Source: Flavobacteriales bacterium (lineage in GTDB: Bacteria; Bacteroidota; Bacteroidia; Flavobacteriales_D; Parvicellaceae). Taken from it: a stretch of DNA of 36,329 nucleotides. A model generated the notes under the pieces. It ran no database searches and was not told the DNA's origin. It saw only the letters and a list, made by a program, of their open reading frames with translations. Location of the stretch: assembly GCA_029243855.1 (NCBI GenBank), contig JAQWRG010000101.1:1-36329 (forward strand), read 5' to 3'. This document shows positions 17,919 through 27,906 of this stretch, in pieces (the stretch's first letter is position 1; the number at the start of each line of letters is the position of its first letter). The position numbers and the translations under genes were made by a program.

Positions 17919-18797
17919 ATGAAAAAGTATATAGTTTATTTGTTTGTAATGGCTTTTGTCTCAAATTTTTCTGCACAAGATGATGAATCATCAAATTTTA
18001 GATTTGGTATTTTAGGTTTAGGATCTGTTGATTGGTTGGTTCCAGACAACGATAAAAAATTTACATCTGGTGGTATTGGTGTTGGATACGGATGGGGATT
18101 ACAAACAGAATTTAAGTTAAATGCTAAAACATCTCTAAGAACTGGTGTTTCTTTAATAACCTCATCAGGTGAATTAAACTATGCTGACAATAACATATCG
18201 TTTGATTCAACTTGTTATGTGCTTAATGTTGATGAAGAGTTTGTTGAATGGGAGCAAGCCTTCGATAGTAACAACGACTTATTGGTAGGCAATCAGTTGT
18301 ATTTATTAAAAAGCAGATCTATGAGTATAAGTTATGTTAATATTCCAGTGGCTTTAAAAATGAAAACTAATGAAATTGGATACCTTACTTGGTTTGCAGA
18401 ATTTGGTGCTAATTTTGGATTTAACACCAAAACAAGAACAGATGATGTTTGTGACCTTGTCGAGTACGACAATACGAACGATGCTTTTATTTTAGATCCT
18501 GACATTGTTTCTCCATTCTCTCCTTCTGATATTTCGGTTTCTAATTTAAATTTAGATAAAGGGACACAACCTGTTAAAACAGGAATTCTAATTGGAATTG
18601 GTGGTGAATTTAATTTTTCAGGAACTACTTCTTTGTTTTTTGCAGGGCATTTTAATTATGACATTTCTAATGCCATTACTACTGAAAAAAGAGAAGATTT
18701 TTTAAGGTCTAGAGATATTTATTCAGGAGACTTTGAATCCATTGGAGCAAAATCTACTTTTAGAAACATTCGTTTAACCGTAGGAATTATTTTTTAA
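17919..18797 (+). CDS. outer-membrane beta-barrel (porin-family-like) protein
   Basis: From ATG 17919: MKKYIVYLFVMAFVSNFSAQ signal peptide, beta-barrel pattern, C-terminal RNIRLTVGIIF. Confidence 0.65.
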   Translation: MKKYIVYLFVMAFVSNFSAQDDESSNFRFGILGLGSVDWLVPDNDKKFTSGGIGVGYGWGLQTEFKLNAKTSLRTGVSLITSSGELNYADNNISFDSTCYVLNVDEEFVEWEQAFDSNNDLLVGNQLYLLKSRSMSISYVNIPVALKMKTNEIGYLTWFAEFGANFGFNTKTRTDDVCDLVEYDNTNDAFILDPDIVSPFSPSDISVSNLNLDKGTQPVKTGILIGIGGEFNFSGTTSLFFAGHFNYDISNAITTEKREDFLRSRDIYSGDFESIGAKSTFRNIRLTVGIIF

Positions 18798-18824
18798 TTT
18801 AATTCTAATCCATAAATTTTTACT

Positions 18825-19595
18825 TTGGACTATAACGGAATTCAAAATCATATAGTTAACTGGCTAAAGGAGTATTGTATTTCTTCCAATCAAAATGGAT
18901 TTGTAGTTGGTGTTTCAGGTGGTGTTGATTCTGCCGTAACCTCTACACTTTGTGCATTAACAGGAATGCCTACATTGGTGCTGAATTTGCCTATTCTTCA
19001 GCAATCAATGCAATTCAATAGAAGCCAAGAACATATTGATTGGTTATGCAATAACTTTTCAAATGTTGATGCTGATGAAATCGACCTAACTTCTGTTTTT
19101 AAAAATTTTGAAGATACTTTACCCAACAGTATTCAAGATCATTTAACAATGGCCAATTTAAGGTCTAGAATAAGAATGACTACACTCTATGCTTTTGCGA
19201 GTAATAATAAGTGTTTAGTTGTAGGAACTGGCAATAAAGTAGAAGATTTTGGAGTAGGTTTTTATACCAAGTATGGTGATGGAGGCGTTGATCTTTCTCC
19301 AATAGCAGATTTAATGAAATCAGAAGTTTTTGGCTTAGCTCGTCATATGGGTGTTGTTTTATCCATTTTAAATGCTCCTCCTACAGATGGTTTGTGGAAT
19401 GACGACAGAAGTGATGAAGATCAAATCGGTGCTACGTATGATGAGTTAGAATGGGCTATGCAATTTAAAGGTGAACTTAAGGAACTTCATGGAAGAGAAC
19501 AGGAGGTTTTAGAAATATACAATAAAATGCATGTTGCAAATCTTCACAAAATGAATCCCATTCCTGTTTGTAAAATTCCAATGGATTTAAAATAA
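18825..19595 (+). CDS. nadE: NAD synthetase (NH3-dependent family)
   Basis: FVVGVSGGVDSAVTSTLCA P-loop, VGTGNKVEDFGVGFYTKYGDGGVDLSPIADLMKSEV, PTDGLWNDDRSDEDQIG; TTG start. Confidence 0.95.
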   Translation: MDYNGIQNHIVNWLKEYCISSNQNGFVVGVSGGVDSAVTSTLCALTGMPTLVLNLPILQQSMQFNRSQEHIDWLCNNFSNVDADEIDLTSVFKNFEDTLPNSIQDHLTMANLRSRIRMTTLYAFASNNKCLVVGTGNKVEDFGVGFYTKYGDGGVDLSPIADLMKSEVFGLARHMGVVLSILNAPPTDGLWNDDRSDEDQIGATYDELEWAMQFKGELKELHGREQEVLEIYNKMHVANLHKMNPIPVCKIPMDLK

Positions 19596-19596
19596 A

Positions 19597-19944
19597 CTAC
19601 CAGTCGTCCTCATCATCCTCTTCTACAAAAGGAGCTAATTCTATTTTAAGGCCGTTAATTTCATTGGTAATGGGGATTTGACAAGCCAAGCGACTATTGT
19701 CTTGAACATGCCATGCTTCATCTAACATAGCTTGTTCATCTTCAGATTTTTCTAAAGAAACTATATCATTGAGCACATAAATTTGACAAGAAGCACACAT
19801 GGCCATTCCTCCACATGTTCCTTCAACCGGAAGTTCATGAAGTTTGATTAATTCCATTAAATTTAAATTAATATCAGTTGGTCCGATTAGATTATGAACC
19901 ACACCATGTCTGTCGATTAACTCTATATTAATTTCATTCTCCAA
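19597..19944 (-). CDS. adrenodoxin-type 2Fe-2S ferredoxin
   Basis: CGGMAMCASC...RLACQ (Cx5Cx2C...C) ligand pattern. Confidence 0.92.
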   Translation of the reverse strand: MENEINIELIDRHGVVHNLIGPTDINLNLMELIKLHELPVEGTCGGMAMCASCQIYVLNDIVSLEKSEDEQAMLDEAWHVQDNSRLACQIPITNEINGLKIELAPFVEEDDEDDW

Positions 19945-20953
19945 AACCAGAAATTCCCGTAACGGTAGTGTATTTTAAAATATTTTTTTTGTTAGGATGT
20001 ATTCGTTTAAATGCAGATTGAGCCATAATTGCAGCTTCATGAAATCCACATAAAATCAATTTCAATTTTCCTTTGTAGGTGTTTACATCTCCAATGGCAT
20101 AGATTCCTGGAATATTTGTGGAATAATCATCTGAATTGTCCACTTTAATGGCATTTTTTTCAATTTCTAAGCCCCAATTAGCAATTGGACCTAACTTAGG
20201 AGTTAGTCCAAAAAGAGGAAGCCAGTAGTCGCAATTAATTTCAATTAAATCAGAGCTAGACTTAGATTTTATTTTTACAGCTTTTAGTGAACCATTTCCC
20301 TCAATAACTTTAACTTCCGAATCTAGCAATAAATTAATTTTTCCATCATTGGCCATATCCATGGCTTTTTGAACAGAATCATTATGAGCTCTAAATTGTT
20401 GACTTCTGTGTACTAATGTTACATCTTTTGAATAATCATTGGCAAAGTATAACGCCCAGTCTAAAGCGCTGTCTCCACCTCCAGAAATTACAATGTTTTT
20501 ATTTTTAAATAATTCAGGGTCTTTTACTATGTAGTTAATGCCTTTGTTTTCAAATTCTTTTAAATTAGAAATTGGAGGTCTTCTTGGTGTAAAAACACCC
20601 AACCCTCCAGCAATAGCAACAACAGGTGCTTTGTGTTGAGTACCTTGTTTTGTAGTGACAATAAAATCATTGTCATCGTCTTTTTTTATGTCAACAGCTG
20701 CTTCTCCAAGGGTGAAACCTGGTTTGAAAGGTCTAATTTGTTCCATTAGGTTTTCTACTAATTCATAACCTAAGACACTTGGATATCCGGGTATGTCATA
20801 AATGGGTTTTTTAGGGTATATCTCAATACATTGTCCACCTGGCTCAGCCAATGCGTCTATTAGGTGACATTTAAGTTTAAGTAATCCAGCTTCAAAAACA
20901 GTAAAAAGTCCAACAGGACCAGCTCCAATGATTATTATGTCTGTTTTAATCAT
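19934..20953 (-). CDS. NAD(P)/FAD-dependent oxidoreductase, thioredoxin-reductase-like ferredoxin--NADP+ reductase
   Basis: GAGPVGLFTVFEAG, IEIYPKKPIYDIPGYP, ISGGGDSALDWAL, GIYAIGDVNTYKGKLKLILCGFHEAA; lacks the CxxC of thioredoxin reductase. Confidence 0.9.
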   Translation of the reverse strand: MIKTDIIIIGAGPVGLFTVFEAGLLKLKCHLIDALAEPGGQCIEIYPKKPIYDIPGYPSVLGYELVENLMEQIRPFKPGFTLGEAAVDIKKDDDNDFIVTTKQGTQHKAPVVAIAGGLGVFTPRRPPISNLKEFENKGINYIVKDPELFKNKNIVISGGGDSALDWALYFANDYSKDVTLVHRSQQFRAHNDSVQKAMDMANDGKINLLLDSEVKVIEGNGSLKAVKIKSKSSSDLIEINCDYWLPLFGLTPKLGPIANWGLEIEKNAIKVDNSDDYSTNIPGIYAIGDVNTYKGKLKLILCGFHEAAIMAQSAFKRIHPNKKNILKYTTVTGISGFGE

Positions 20954-20978
20954 GTAGTTAAAATATTTTTAGAGATAA

Positions 20979-21461
20979 TTAATCTAAACCTTCGTTAGAT
21001 TTCATCACTTTTGCTTTTAAATCAATTTTATATTGTTGTAGTTTTTTAGAAGTCTCCTCATCTGCCGTTGCAATTATCTGAGCAGCAAGTATGCCTGCAT
21101 TTTGTGCTCCGTTTAATGCAACTGTAGCGACTGGTACTCCCCCCGGCATTTGTAATATAGATAATACGGAATCCCATCCGTCAATAGAGTTTCTAGATTT
21201 TATTGGAACTCCAATCACTGGAAGTGTTGTAATTGACGCTACCATCCCTGGAAGGTGAGCAGCACCTCCTGCACCAGCTATTATGACTTTAATTCCATTT
21301 TTTTTAGCATTCTCAGCATAGTCATACATCCTTTTAGGGGTTCTATGAGCAGATACAATCTTGACTTCGGTTTCTATTCCAAAATCTTTTAAAATATCTA
21401 TTGCTTCTTGCATTGTGGGTAAATCACTTTTACTACCCATTATTATTCCAACTTGTTTCAT
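20979..21461 (-). CDS. purE: 5-(carboxyamino)imidazole ribonucleotide mutase
   Basis: GIIMGSKSDLPTM, VSAHRTPKRM, GAGGAAHLPGMVAS, LQMPGGVPVATVALN. Confidence 0.97.
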   Translation of the reverse strand: MKQVGIIMGSKSDLPTMQEAIDILKDFGIETEVKIVSAHRTPKRMYDYAENAKKNGIKVIIAGAGGAAHLPGMVASITTLPVIGVPIKSRNSIDGWDSVLSILQMPGGVPVATVALNGAQNAGILAAQIIATADEETSKKLQQYKIDLKAKVMKSNEGLD

Positions 21462-21463
21462 AT

Positions 21464-22624
21464 TTATGCTGTTACTTTAACTAGTTCTTTTATTTCTTTT
21501 CCAATTTTTATAGCTTTTTCTATTTCAGAATTAACTATTGTGATATGCCCCATTTTTCTATTTAGTCTAGATTTTTTCTTTCCATATAGATGCGTAGAAA
21601 CGCCTGGTATACTCATTACTTGATTAATGTTCTTATAAATTACATCACCTTCAATTTTATTCTCTCCAACTAAATTCACCATTATTCCGGGGATTTTTAT
21701 ATCCGTATTTCCAAGCGGTAAATTTAGAATGCTTCTAATGTGTTGGTCAAATTGAGAAGTTAAGCAACATTCAATAGTGTGGTGTCCAGAATTATGAGGT
21801 CTAGGTGCAACTTCATTTATAAGAATTTCACCTTTATTTGTTAAAAAAAGTTCTACGGCAAGTAATCCAATACTGTTGAAATTACGAGCAGTTTTTTTAG
21901 CAATTTCATACGCTTTCTCTTCAATTTTTTTTGAAATATTAGCTGGACACATTATGTATTCAACTAGGTTTGAATCTGAATTGAATTCCATTTCAACTGC
22001 TGGAAAACAAACTTCACTTCCATCTTGATTTCTAGCTACAATTACAGAAATTTCTTTTTTAATGTCAACCTTATCTTCAATAAGGCAATCCATATTTGGA
22101 AGGCTTTTAATGTCGTTAAAACTTCTTATAATTTTGACTCCTTTGCCATCGTATCCAAATTTCGCACTTTTCCATACAGCAGGAAGCTTAATGTTATCGT
22201 TGTTAAAGTCATGTATGATGTCTTCTAAGCAAGTATAGTTTTTATAATCAGATGTGGGTAAATTGTTTTCTTTATAAAAATCTTTTTGTTTTGATTTATT
22301 TTGAATTGTTCTAAGAGTTGAAGGAGAAGGAAAAACTTTTTTACCATTGTTCTCTAAAAATTCTAAGGCATCGGTATTGACATTTTCAATTTCAACCGTA
22401 ATGACATCAACATCATTACAAAAGTTTATTACATCTTCATAATTTGTTAAATCACCAATTGTAAATTCATCTGCAAGTTTACTTGAAGGTGCATTTTTAT
22501 TTGGATCCATAATTTTCGTGAAAATATCGTATCTCTTACAATCGTATAAAAGCATCTTCCCAAGCTGTCCGCCACCTAAAATTCCCAATTTAAAATTAGA
22601 GCTAAAAAATTGCATATAATTCAT
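21464..22624 (-). CDS. purK: 5-(carboxyamino)imidazole ribonucleotide synthase
   Basis: GILGGGQLGKML, ATP-grasp features, INEVAPRPHNSGHHTIE; adjacent to purE. Confidence 0.96.
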   Translation of the reverse strand: MNYMQFFSSNFKLGILGGGQLGKMLLYDCKRYDIFTKIMDPNKNAPSSKLADEFTIGDLTNYEDVINFCNDVDVITVEIENVNTDALEFLENNGKKVFPSPSTLRTIQNKSKQKDFYKENNLPTSDYKNYTCLEDIIHDFNNDNIKLPAVWKSAKFGYDGKGVKIIRSFNDIKSLPNMDCLIEDKVDIKKEISVIVARNQDGSEVCFPAVEMEFNSDSNLVEYIMCPANISKKIEEKAYEIAKKTARNFNSIGLLAVELFLTNKGEILINEVAPRPHNSGHHTIECCLTSQFDQHIRSILNLPLGNTDIKIPGIMVNLVGENKIEGDVIYKNINQVMSIPGVSTHLYGKKKSRLNRKMGHITIVNSEIEKAIKIGKEIKELVKVTA

Positions 22625-22696
22625 TTGTTATTATGTAAATGCAAAGGTAATTGACGAAATTAAAGAAACAATTATTTTTCCGTTAAATGAATTGAT

Positions 22697-22704
22697 TACA
22701 TTTG
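22697..22704 (+). promoter_or_regulatory. Bacteroidota -7 element (TACATTTG) upstream of hpt
   Basis: Matches TAnnTTTG, 13 nt before the hpt ATG (22718). Confidence 0.4.
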
Positions 22705-22717
22705 AGGCCTAAACAAG

Positions 22718-23254
22718 ATGAAAAAGGTTTCTTTAGAAGATAAAAACTTTAGAATTTTTATTGAATCGGCTAAAATTCAAGAGGCTATCGATGCGGTTTC
22801 ATTTAAAATAAACAACGATTATGCTAAAAGCAATCCTATTTTTATTTGTGTTTTAAATGGTTCTTTCATGTTTGCTTCAGATTTAATTAAAAGATTTAAT
22901 CATGATTGTGAAGTAACTTTTTTGAAAGTAGCATCTTATGAAGGTACCCAATCTACAGGTTCAATAAAGGAACTTATAGGGATAAATGAATCTATTTCAG
23001 ATAGACATGTGATAATTGTTGAAGATATTGTTGATACAGGAGCTACTCTTGAAGCTGTTGTTAATGAACTTGAACTGTTGGGCCCCAAATCAATCAAGGT
23101 GTCTACTTTACTTTACAAGCCTTTAGCTTATAAAAGAACTATTCCTATTGATTATGCGGCTATTGAAGTAGGAAATGAATTTCTAGTTGGATATGGTTTG
23201 GATTATAACGGATTAGGAAGGAATTTAGAAGAAATATATATAATAGAAGAATAA
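22718..23254 (+). CDS. hpt: hypoxanthine phosphoribosyltransferase
   Basis: CVLNGSFMFASDLI; PRPP motif VIIVEDIVDTGATLEAV; VGYGLDYNGLGRNL. Confidence 0.95.
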   Translation: MKKVSLEDKNFRIFIESAKIQEAIDAVSFKINNDYAKSNPIFICVLNGSFMFASDLIKRFNHDCEVTFLKVASYEGTQSTGSIKELIGINESISDRHVIIVEDIVDTGATLEAVVNELELLGPKSIKVSTLLYKPLAYKRTIPIDYAAIEVGNEFLVGYGLDYNGLGRNLEEIYIIEE

Positions 23255-23261
23255 ATTAACT

Positions 23262-23831
23262 ATGATGAATATTGTTTTATTTGGCCCTCCTGGAGCAGGT
23301 AAAGGCACTCAAGCAGAAAGAATAATGAATCAATTTAATTTGACTCACTTGTCAACCGGAGATATTTTTAGAGAAAACATTAAAAAAGAAACTTCTCTTG
23401 GAATAGCTGCTAAAAGTTTCATAGATAAAGGGGAGTTGGTTCCTGATGAGGTAACCATCAAAATGCTTGAATCAGAAGTTAAAAGTCATCCTGAGTCTGA
23501 TGGATTCATATTTGACGGTTTCCCAAGAACTGTTCAGCAGGCCTCTGCATTAGATGCATTTCTTAACTCTATCGATACATCTATAACTAAAATGATTGCA
23601 CTTGATGTTCCTGAAAAGGAGTTGATAAAAAGACTTCTTGCCAGAGGTAAATATAGTGGAAGAGCAGATGATTTAGATGCAAATATTATAGCAAATAGAA
23701 TTCACGTTTATTTAGAAAAAACAGCTGTACTTGCTGATTATTATAACAAACAGAAAAAGCATTTTTCTGTAAATGGGCTTGGCTCTATTGATGATATAAC
23801 CAATAGAGTTTTTAAGGAATTAGAAAAGTAA
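23262..23831 (+). CDS. adk: adenylate kinase
   Basis: NIVLFGPPGAGKGTQAERI, THLSTGDIFRENI, FIFDGFPRTVQQA. Confidence 0.97.
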   Translation: MMNIVLFGPPGAGKGTQAERIMNQFNLTHLSTGDIFRENIKKETSLGIAAKSFIDKGELVPDEVTIKMLESEVKSHPESDGFIFDGFPRTVQQASALDAFLNSIDTSITKMIALDVPEKELIKRLLARGKYSGRADDLDANIIANRIHVYLEKTAVLADYYNKQKKHFSVNGLGSIDDITNRVFKELEK

Positions 23832-23843
23832 ATTTAAACCTTT

Positions 23844-24836
23844 ATGTCTTCTTCAAATTTTGTTGATTATGTGAAAATCTGTTGCCGTTCTGGAAAAGGA
23901 GGTGCTGGTTCTACGCATTTCCACCGAGACAGAACCACTGCTAAAGGAGGTCCAGATGGTGGCGATGGAGGAAGAGGCGGAAATATCATCTTAAAAGGCA
24001 ACAATCAGATATGGACATTATTAAGTTTAAAATATAGAAAACACATCATCGCTAAACATGGTGAGTCTGGAGGTTCTGCTTTAAAACACGGAAAAGATGG
24101 AAAAGATGAGTTGCTTGAGGTTCCAATAGGTACTGTTGCAAAGGATGCAGAAACTGGTGAAATTCTTTTTGAAATAACAGAAGATGGAGAAGAATTTATT
24201 TTATTAGAAGGAGGAAGAGGCGGTTTAGGTAACGATCATTTTAAATCATCTACCAATCAATCTCCCCGATATGCTCAACCAGGTGAAGACGGTAAGGATG
24301 AATGGAAAATTTTAGAACTTAAAGTATTGGCTGATATCGGATTAGTCGGATTTCCAAATGCTGGAAAATCAACTCTTTTATCTGTAGTAAGTGCTGCTAA
24401 GCCTGAAATTGCCAATTATCCATTTACTACTCTTGTTCCAAACCTTGGTATAGTTGAATACAGAGATCATAAATCTTTTATCATGGCAGATATTCCTGGT
24501 ATAATTGAAGGCGCCCATTTAGGCAAAGGACTAGGACACCGTTTTTTAAGACATATTGAAAGAAATGCTGTTTTGTTGTTTATGATTCCTGCTGATGCTG
24601 ATCACATAGCTAAAGAATATCATATATTACTTAATGAACTTAAGCAATACAATGAAGAGCTACTAGATAAAGAAAGAGTGCTTGCTATAACCAAATGTGA
24701 TTTACTTGATGATGAATTATTAGAAGAATTATCAGAAGAATTTCCCGAAAACATTAAAGTAGTTTGCATTTCATCGGTAGCTCAAAAGGGAATAGTTGAA
24801 CTCAAAGATGAGCTTTGGAAAAAAATAAATGAATGA
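23844..24836 (+). CDS. obgE: GTPase ObgE/CgtA
   Basis: Obg fold [15 protein letters not shown]1 [36 protein letters not shown]. Confidence 0.97.
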   Translation: MSSSNFVDYVKICCRSGKGGAGSTHFHRDRTTAKGGPDGGDGGRGGNIILKGNNQIWTLLSLKYRKHIIAKHGESGGSALKHGKDGKDELLEVPIGTVAKDAETGEILFEITEDGEEFILLEGGRGGLGNDHFKSSTNQSPRYAQPGEDGKDEWKILELKVLADIGLVGFPNAGKSTLLSVVSAAKPEIANYPFTTLVPNLGIVEYRDHKSFIMADIPGIIEGAHLGKGLGHRFLRHIERNAVLLFMIPADADHIAKEYHILLNELKQYNEELLDKERVLAITKCDLLDDELLEELSEEFPENIKVVCISSVAQKGIVELKDELWKKINE

Positions 24837-25401
24837 TTTTATCAATATAATTGAATCTTTTGATCATAAAGTTTTATTATTTATTAATTCTTTAAATAGC
24901 CCTTTTCTTGATGAATTTATGTGGGTGGTAAGTTCAGTTTGGTTTGGAGTCCCTTTTTATATTCTATTTATTGTATTGTTAGCTAGAATTTACAACATAA
25001 AACAAGTAGTTTTTTTGATTGTACTATTATTATTAGTAGTTTCTATATGTGATTTAAGTGCTAAATATTTTTTTAAAGAGGTTTTTGAAAGATGGAGGCC
25101 TTCACATAATGAAATCTTAAAAGATCAATTGCATTTCGTTAATAACTATCAAGGTGGAAAATATGGATTTGTATCAAGTCATGCTGCAAACATGGCTGGG
25201 ATATCATCTATGGTTTACTTTGTTTTAAAACATAGATTTGTCAAAATAGGTTATTTGTTAGTTCCTTTTGTATTGCTTGTTTCATATAGTAGGGTATATT
25301 TAGGAGTGCATTATGTTTCTGATGTAATCGGGGGAATGCTTTTAGGTTTTTTAATTTCATTTTCTCTTTATAAATTCATAGTAAAAATTAAAATTCTATA
25401 A
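24829..25401 (+). CDS. PAP2-family membrane phosphatase
   Basis: [12 protein letters not shown] (KxxxxxxRP), [12 protein letters not shown] (PSGH-like), [17 protein letters not shown] (SRxxxxxHxxxD); multi-TM. Confidence 0.9.
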   Translation: MNDFINIIESFDHKVLLFINSLNSPFLDEFMWVVSSVWFGVPFYILFIVLLARIYNIKQVVFLIVLLLLVVSICDLSAKYFFKEVFERWRPSHNEILKDQLHFVNNYQGGKYGFVSSHAANMAGISSMVYFVLKHRFVKIGYLLVPFVLLVSYSRVYLGVHYVSDVIGGMLLGFLISFSLYKFIVKIKIL

Positions 25402-25403
25402 AT

Positions 25404-25772
25404 ATGACTGCATTTTATGTCTTTATTGGAGGTGGCTTAGGAGCTGTATTAAGATTTTTAATTGGAAAGACAAGTACTTTAATTTTCAATGATAATTTAC
25501 CTATTGGAACATTCATTGCTAATTTATTTTCTTGTATAATAGTTGGTGTTTGTATATATGGAATTGGTGAAGGTAAGTGGTTGGGCTTCAATTTAAAGCC
25601 TCTACTAATTATTGGTTTTTGTGGAGGATTAAGTACTTTTTCAACATTTAGTTTTGAAACATTGGAACTAATAAAATCTGGTCATATTATGTGGGCAGTT
25701 TTTAATGTAGTTTTTAGCGTCTTAATTTGTTTATTGGTGCTTTATTTTTTCTCAAGATTAAAACTGAACTAG
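25404..25772 (+). CDS. crcB: fluoride efflux transporter CrcB/Fluc
   Basis: GGGLGAVLRFLIG, PIGTFIANLFSC, GFCGGLSTFSTFSFET. Confidence 0.93.
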   Translation: MTAFYVFIGGGLGAVLRFLIGKTSTLIFNDNLPIGTFIANLFSCIIVGVCIYGIGEGKWLGFNLKPLLIIGFCGGLSTFSTFSFETLELIKSGHIMWAVFNVVFSVLICLLVLYFFSRLKLN

Positions 25773-25776
25773 GACT

Positions 25777-25998
25777 TTAATTACATTCTATAAAGATTTC
25801 AGCAAATTTTTCTTCGTGTTTAATGGCGTCATCATAACAGTCAAAATTAGTCATTAATTTCTCTAATGAACATTCGCAGAAATCTTTGGAAAGCTTAGAT
25901 TCGCATTCCGTCAAATAGCTTTTTTTACTACTGTCGTTCCAAGAGCAACAAGAATTCAAAAATAATAATAACGTGACTGTAGGGAAAATTTTTTTCAT
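25777..25998 (-). CDS. small Cys-rich lipoprotein, uncharacterised
   Basis: Lipobox LNSC; cysteines in TEC...FCEC...FDC...IEC; overlaps upstream gene. Confidence 0.55.
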   Translation of the reverse strand: MKKIFPTVTLLLFLNSCCSWNDSSKKSYLTECESKLSKDFCECSLEKLMTNFDCYDDAIKHEEKFAEIFIECN

Positions 25999-26570
25999 TT
26001 GGATTTACTTTCTTTAATTAGCTCATTTAGTTTATTGGACAATGTTCTCAAAGTTGCATGTCCAAGTTTTTCAGGGTTTCTTCTAAAATAAAGAAATAAA
26101 GAATCTCTTAGTTCAGTATTCATGAAAATTTTTGTTTCCTTAGGCTTATAAGTATAAAATGGACATTGCCTCAAAATTGTAATTAGTTCACTTTTATTAA
26201 GCTCCTCAACATCTGAATCATCTTCATGAGGAAGAGATAAATAAGTTTCTTCTAATTCTTCTCTTATTATTTTCAAAAGACTATCGATAAGTTCTGGTTC
26301 TTGAGAATAGTAAGTAATTGTATTGCAAAACTTTTCAGGTGAAGTATGGTGTTTTTTTAAGATAGAAAGACTGATTTCGTTAATACTATCTGCAGGAAAA
26401 AGAGAGTAATTCTGATTGTTTGTTTTGTGAGCATCTAATAACCAAGTTTCTTTGAGTATTTCCTTAAAAGTTGTAAAGTGTATGGTGTTTTTTTTATCAA
26501 AACGGTGGTCAATATCATTAATACATCCAATGAAATTTATGCATGAAAGTAATAGTATTAATTTTTTCAT
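25995..26570 (-). CDS. DUF4296-like lipoprotein
   Basis: LLLSCINFIGC N-terminus; position immediately after dihydroorotase as in other Bacteroidota; 4-nt overlap with pyrC. Confidence 0.6.
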   Translation of the reverse strand: MKKLILLLSCINFIGCINDIDHRFDKKNTIHFTTFKEILKETWLLDAHKTNNQNYSLFPADSINEISLSILKKHHTSPEKFCNTITYYSQEPELIDSLLKIIREELEETYLSLPHEDDSDVEELNKSELITILRQCPFYTYKPKETKIFMNTELRDSLFLYFRRNPEKLGHATLRTLSNKLNELIKESKSK

Positions 26571-27906
26571 CTTGCAAACGTTAACGACATCCCCATTGTA
26601 TTGCCAATAAATTGTTTGTTATCATAAACTAAGTTTCCATTGATAAAAGTGCTTTTAACTTCTGAGCTAAATTGATCTCCTTCAAATGGAGACCAACCGC
26701 ATTTGTAATTTAAACCTTCTCTAATAATTTTTTGTTTCTTATTTGGGTCAATTAGTACAAGGTCAGCAAAATAGCCTTCTCTTAAAAAACCTCTATTTTC
26801 AAGATTAAAACAATCTGCAACAGCATGACTGGTTTTTTCAACTATTTTTTCAATAGAAATTTCATTTCTAGAAACCAGTTCCATTAGAGCTAATAATGCA
26901 TGCTGTACTAAAGGTCCACCAGATGGAGCTTGAGCATAATTTTGTTGTTTTTCAGCAAGTGTATGAGGCGCATGATCTGTAGCAATGACATCAATTGTAT
27001 TGTTTTTGAGGGCATCAATAATAGCAACTCGGTCACTTTCATTTTTTACCGCTGGGTTCCATTTGATAAAGCTTCCCTTTTTAGCATAATGAGTATTGTT
27101 AAACCACATATGATGAATGCAACATTCTGCAGTAATGTTTTTTTCTTTTAAGGGTAAGTTGCTTTTAAATAATGCTAATTCTTTAGCAGTTGAAATATGA
27201 AGTATATGAAGTCTTGTTTGGTGTTTTTTAGCTAATTCTACAGCTTTTGAAGAAGATAAGTAACACGCTTCTTCACTTCTAATTATTGGATGTAACTCAA
27301 ATGGAATGTCATTTCCATATTTAGAAGTGTATTTTGCTGTATTCGCTCTAATTGTAGCTTCATCTTCACAGTGAGTAGCAATAAGAATAGGGCTGTTTTT
27401 GAAAATCTGACTTAATGTTTCGCTATTGTCAACCAGCATATTTCCTGTAGACGAACCCATGAAAATTTTAATTCACAGGTATTTTTTGCATCTGTTTTTA
27501 ATACCTCTTTTAAGTTGTTGTTAGTTGCCCCCATATAGAAGGAGTAATTGGCTAATGAATCTCTATTTGCAATATTAAATTTATTAGTTAATTCTTTTTG
27601 TGTTGTAGTATTAGGAATAGTGTTTGGCATCTCCATAAATGAAGTAATTCCTCCAGAAACAGCCGCTCTAGACTCAGTGTAAATGGTAGCTTTTTGGGTT
27701 AGTCCGGGTTCTCTAAAATGTACCTGATCGTCAATCATTCCAGGAATAAGTAAGAGTCCAGTAGCATCAATTTCATTGTCATATGATCCATTTAATGAAC
27801 CTTTTTTAATACCTGAAATAAGTTTATTTTCGATGGATAAATCGCCAATAAATTTTTCACCTTCATTTACAATAGTTGCATTTCTTATTACCGTAGAATA
27901 ACTCAT
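26567..27906 (-). pseudogene. pyrC: dihydroorotase, interrupted by an apparent -1 frameshift near 27466-27469
   Basis: 27412-27906 encodes the N-terminal part (IPGMIDDQVHFREPG, SFMEMPNT); 26567-27460 continues MGSSTGNMLVDN...ATDHAPHT...; ORFs overlap in different frames. Confidence 0.9.
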
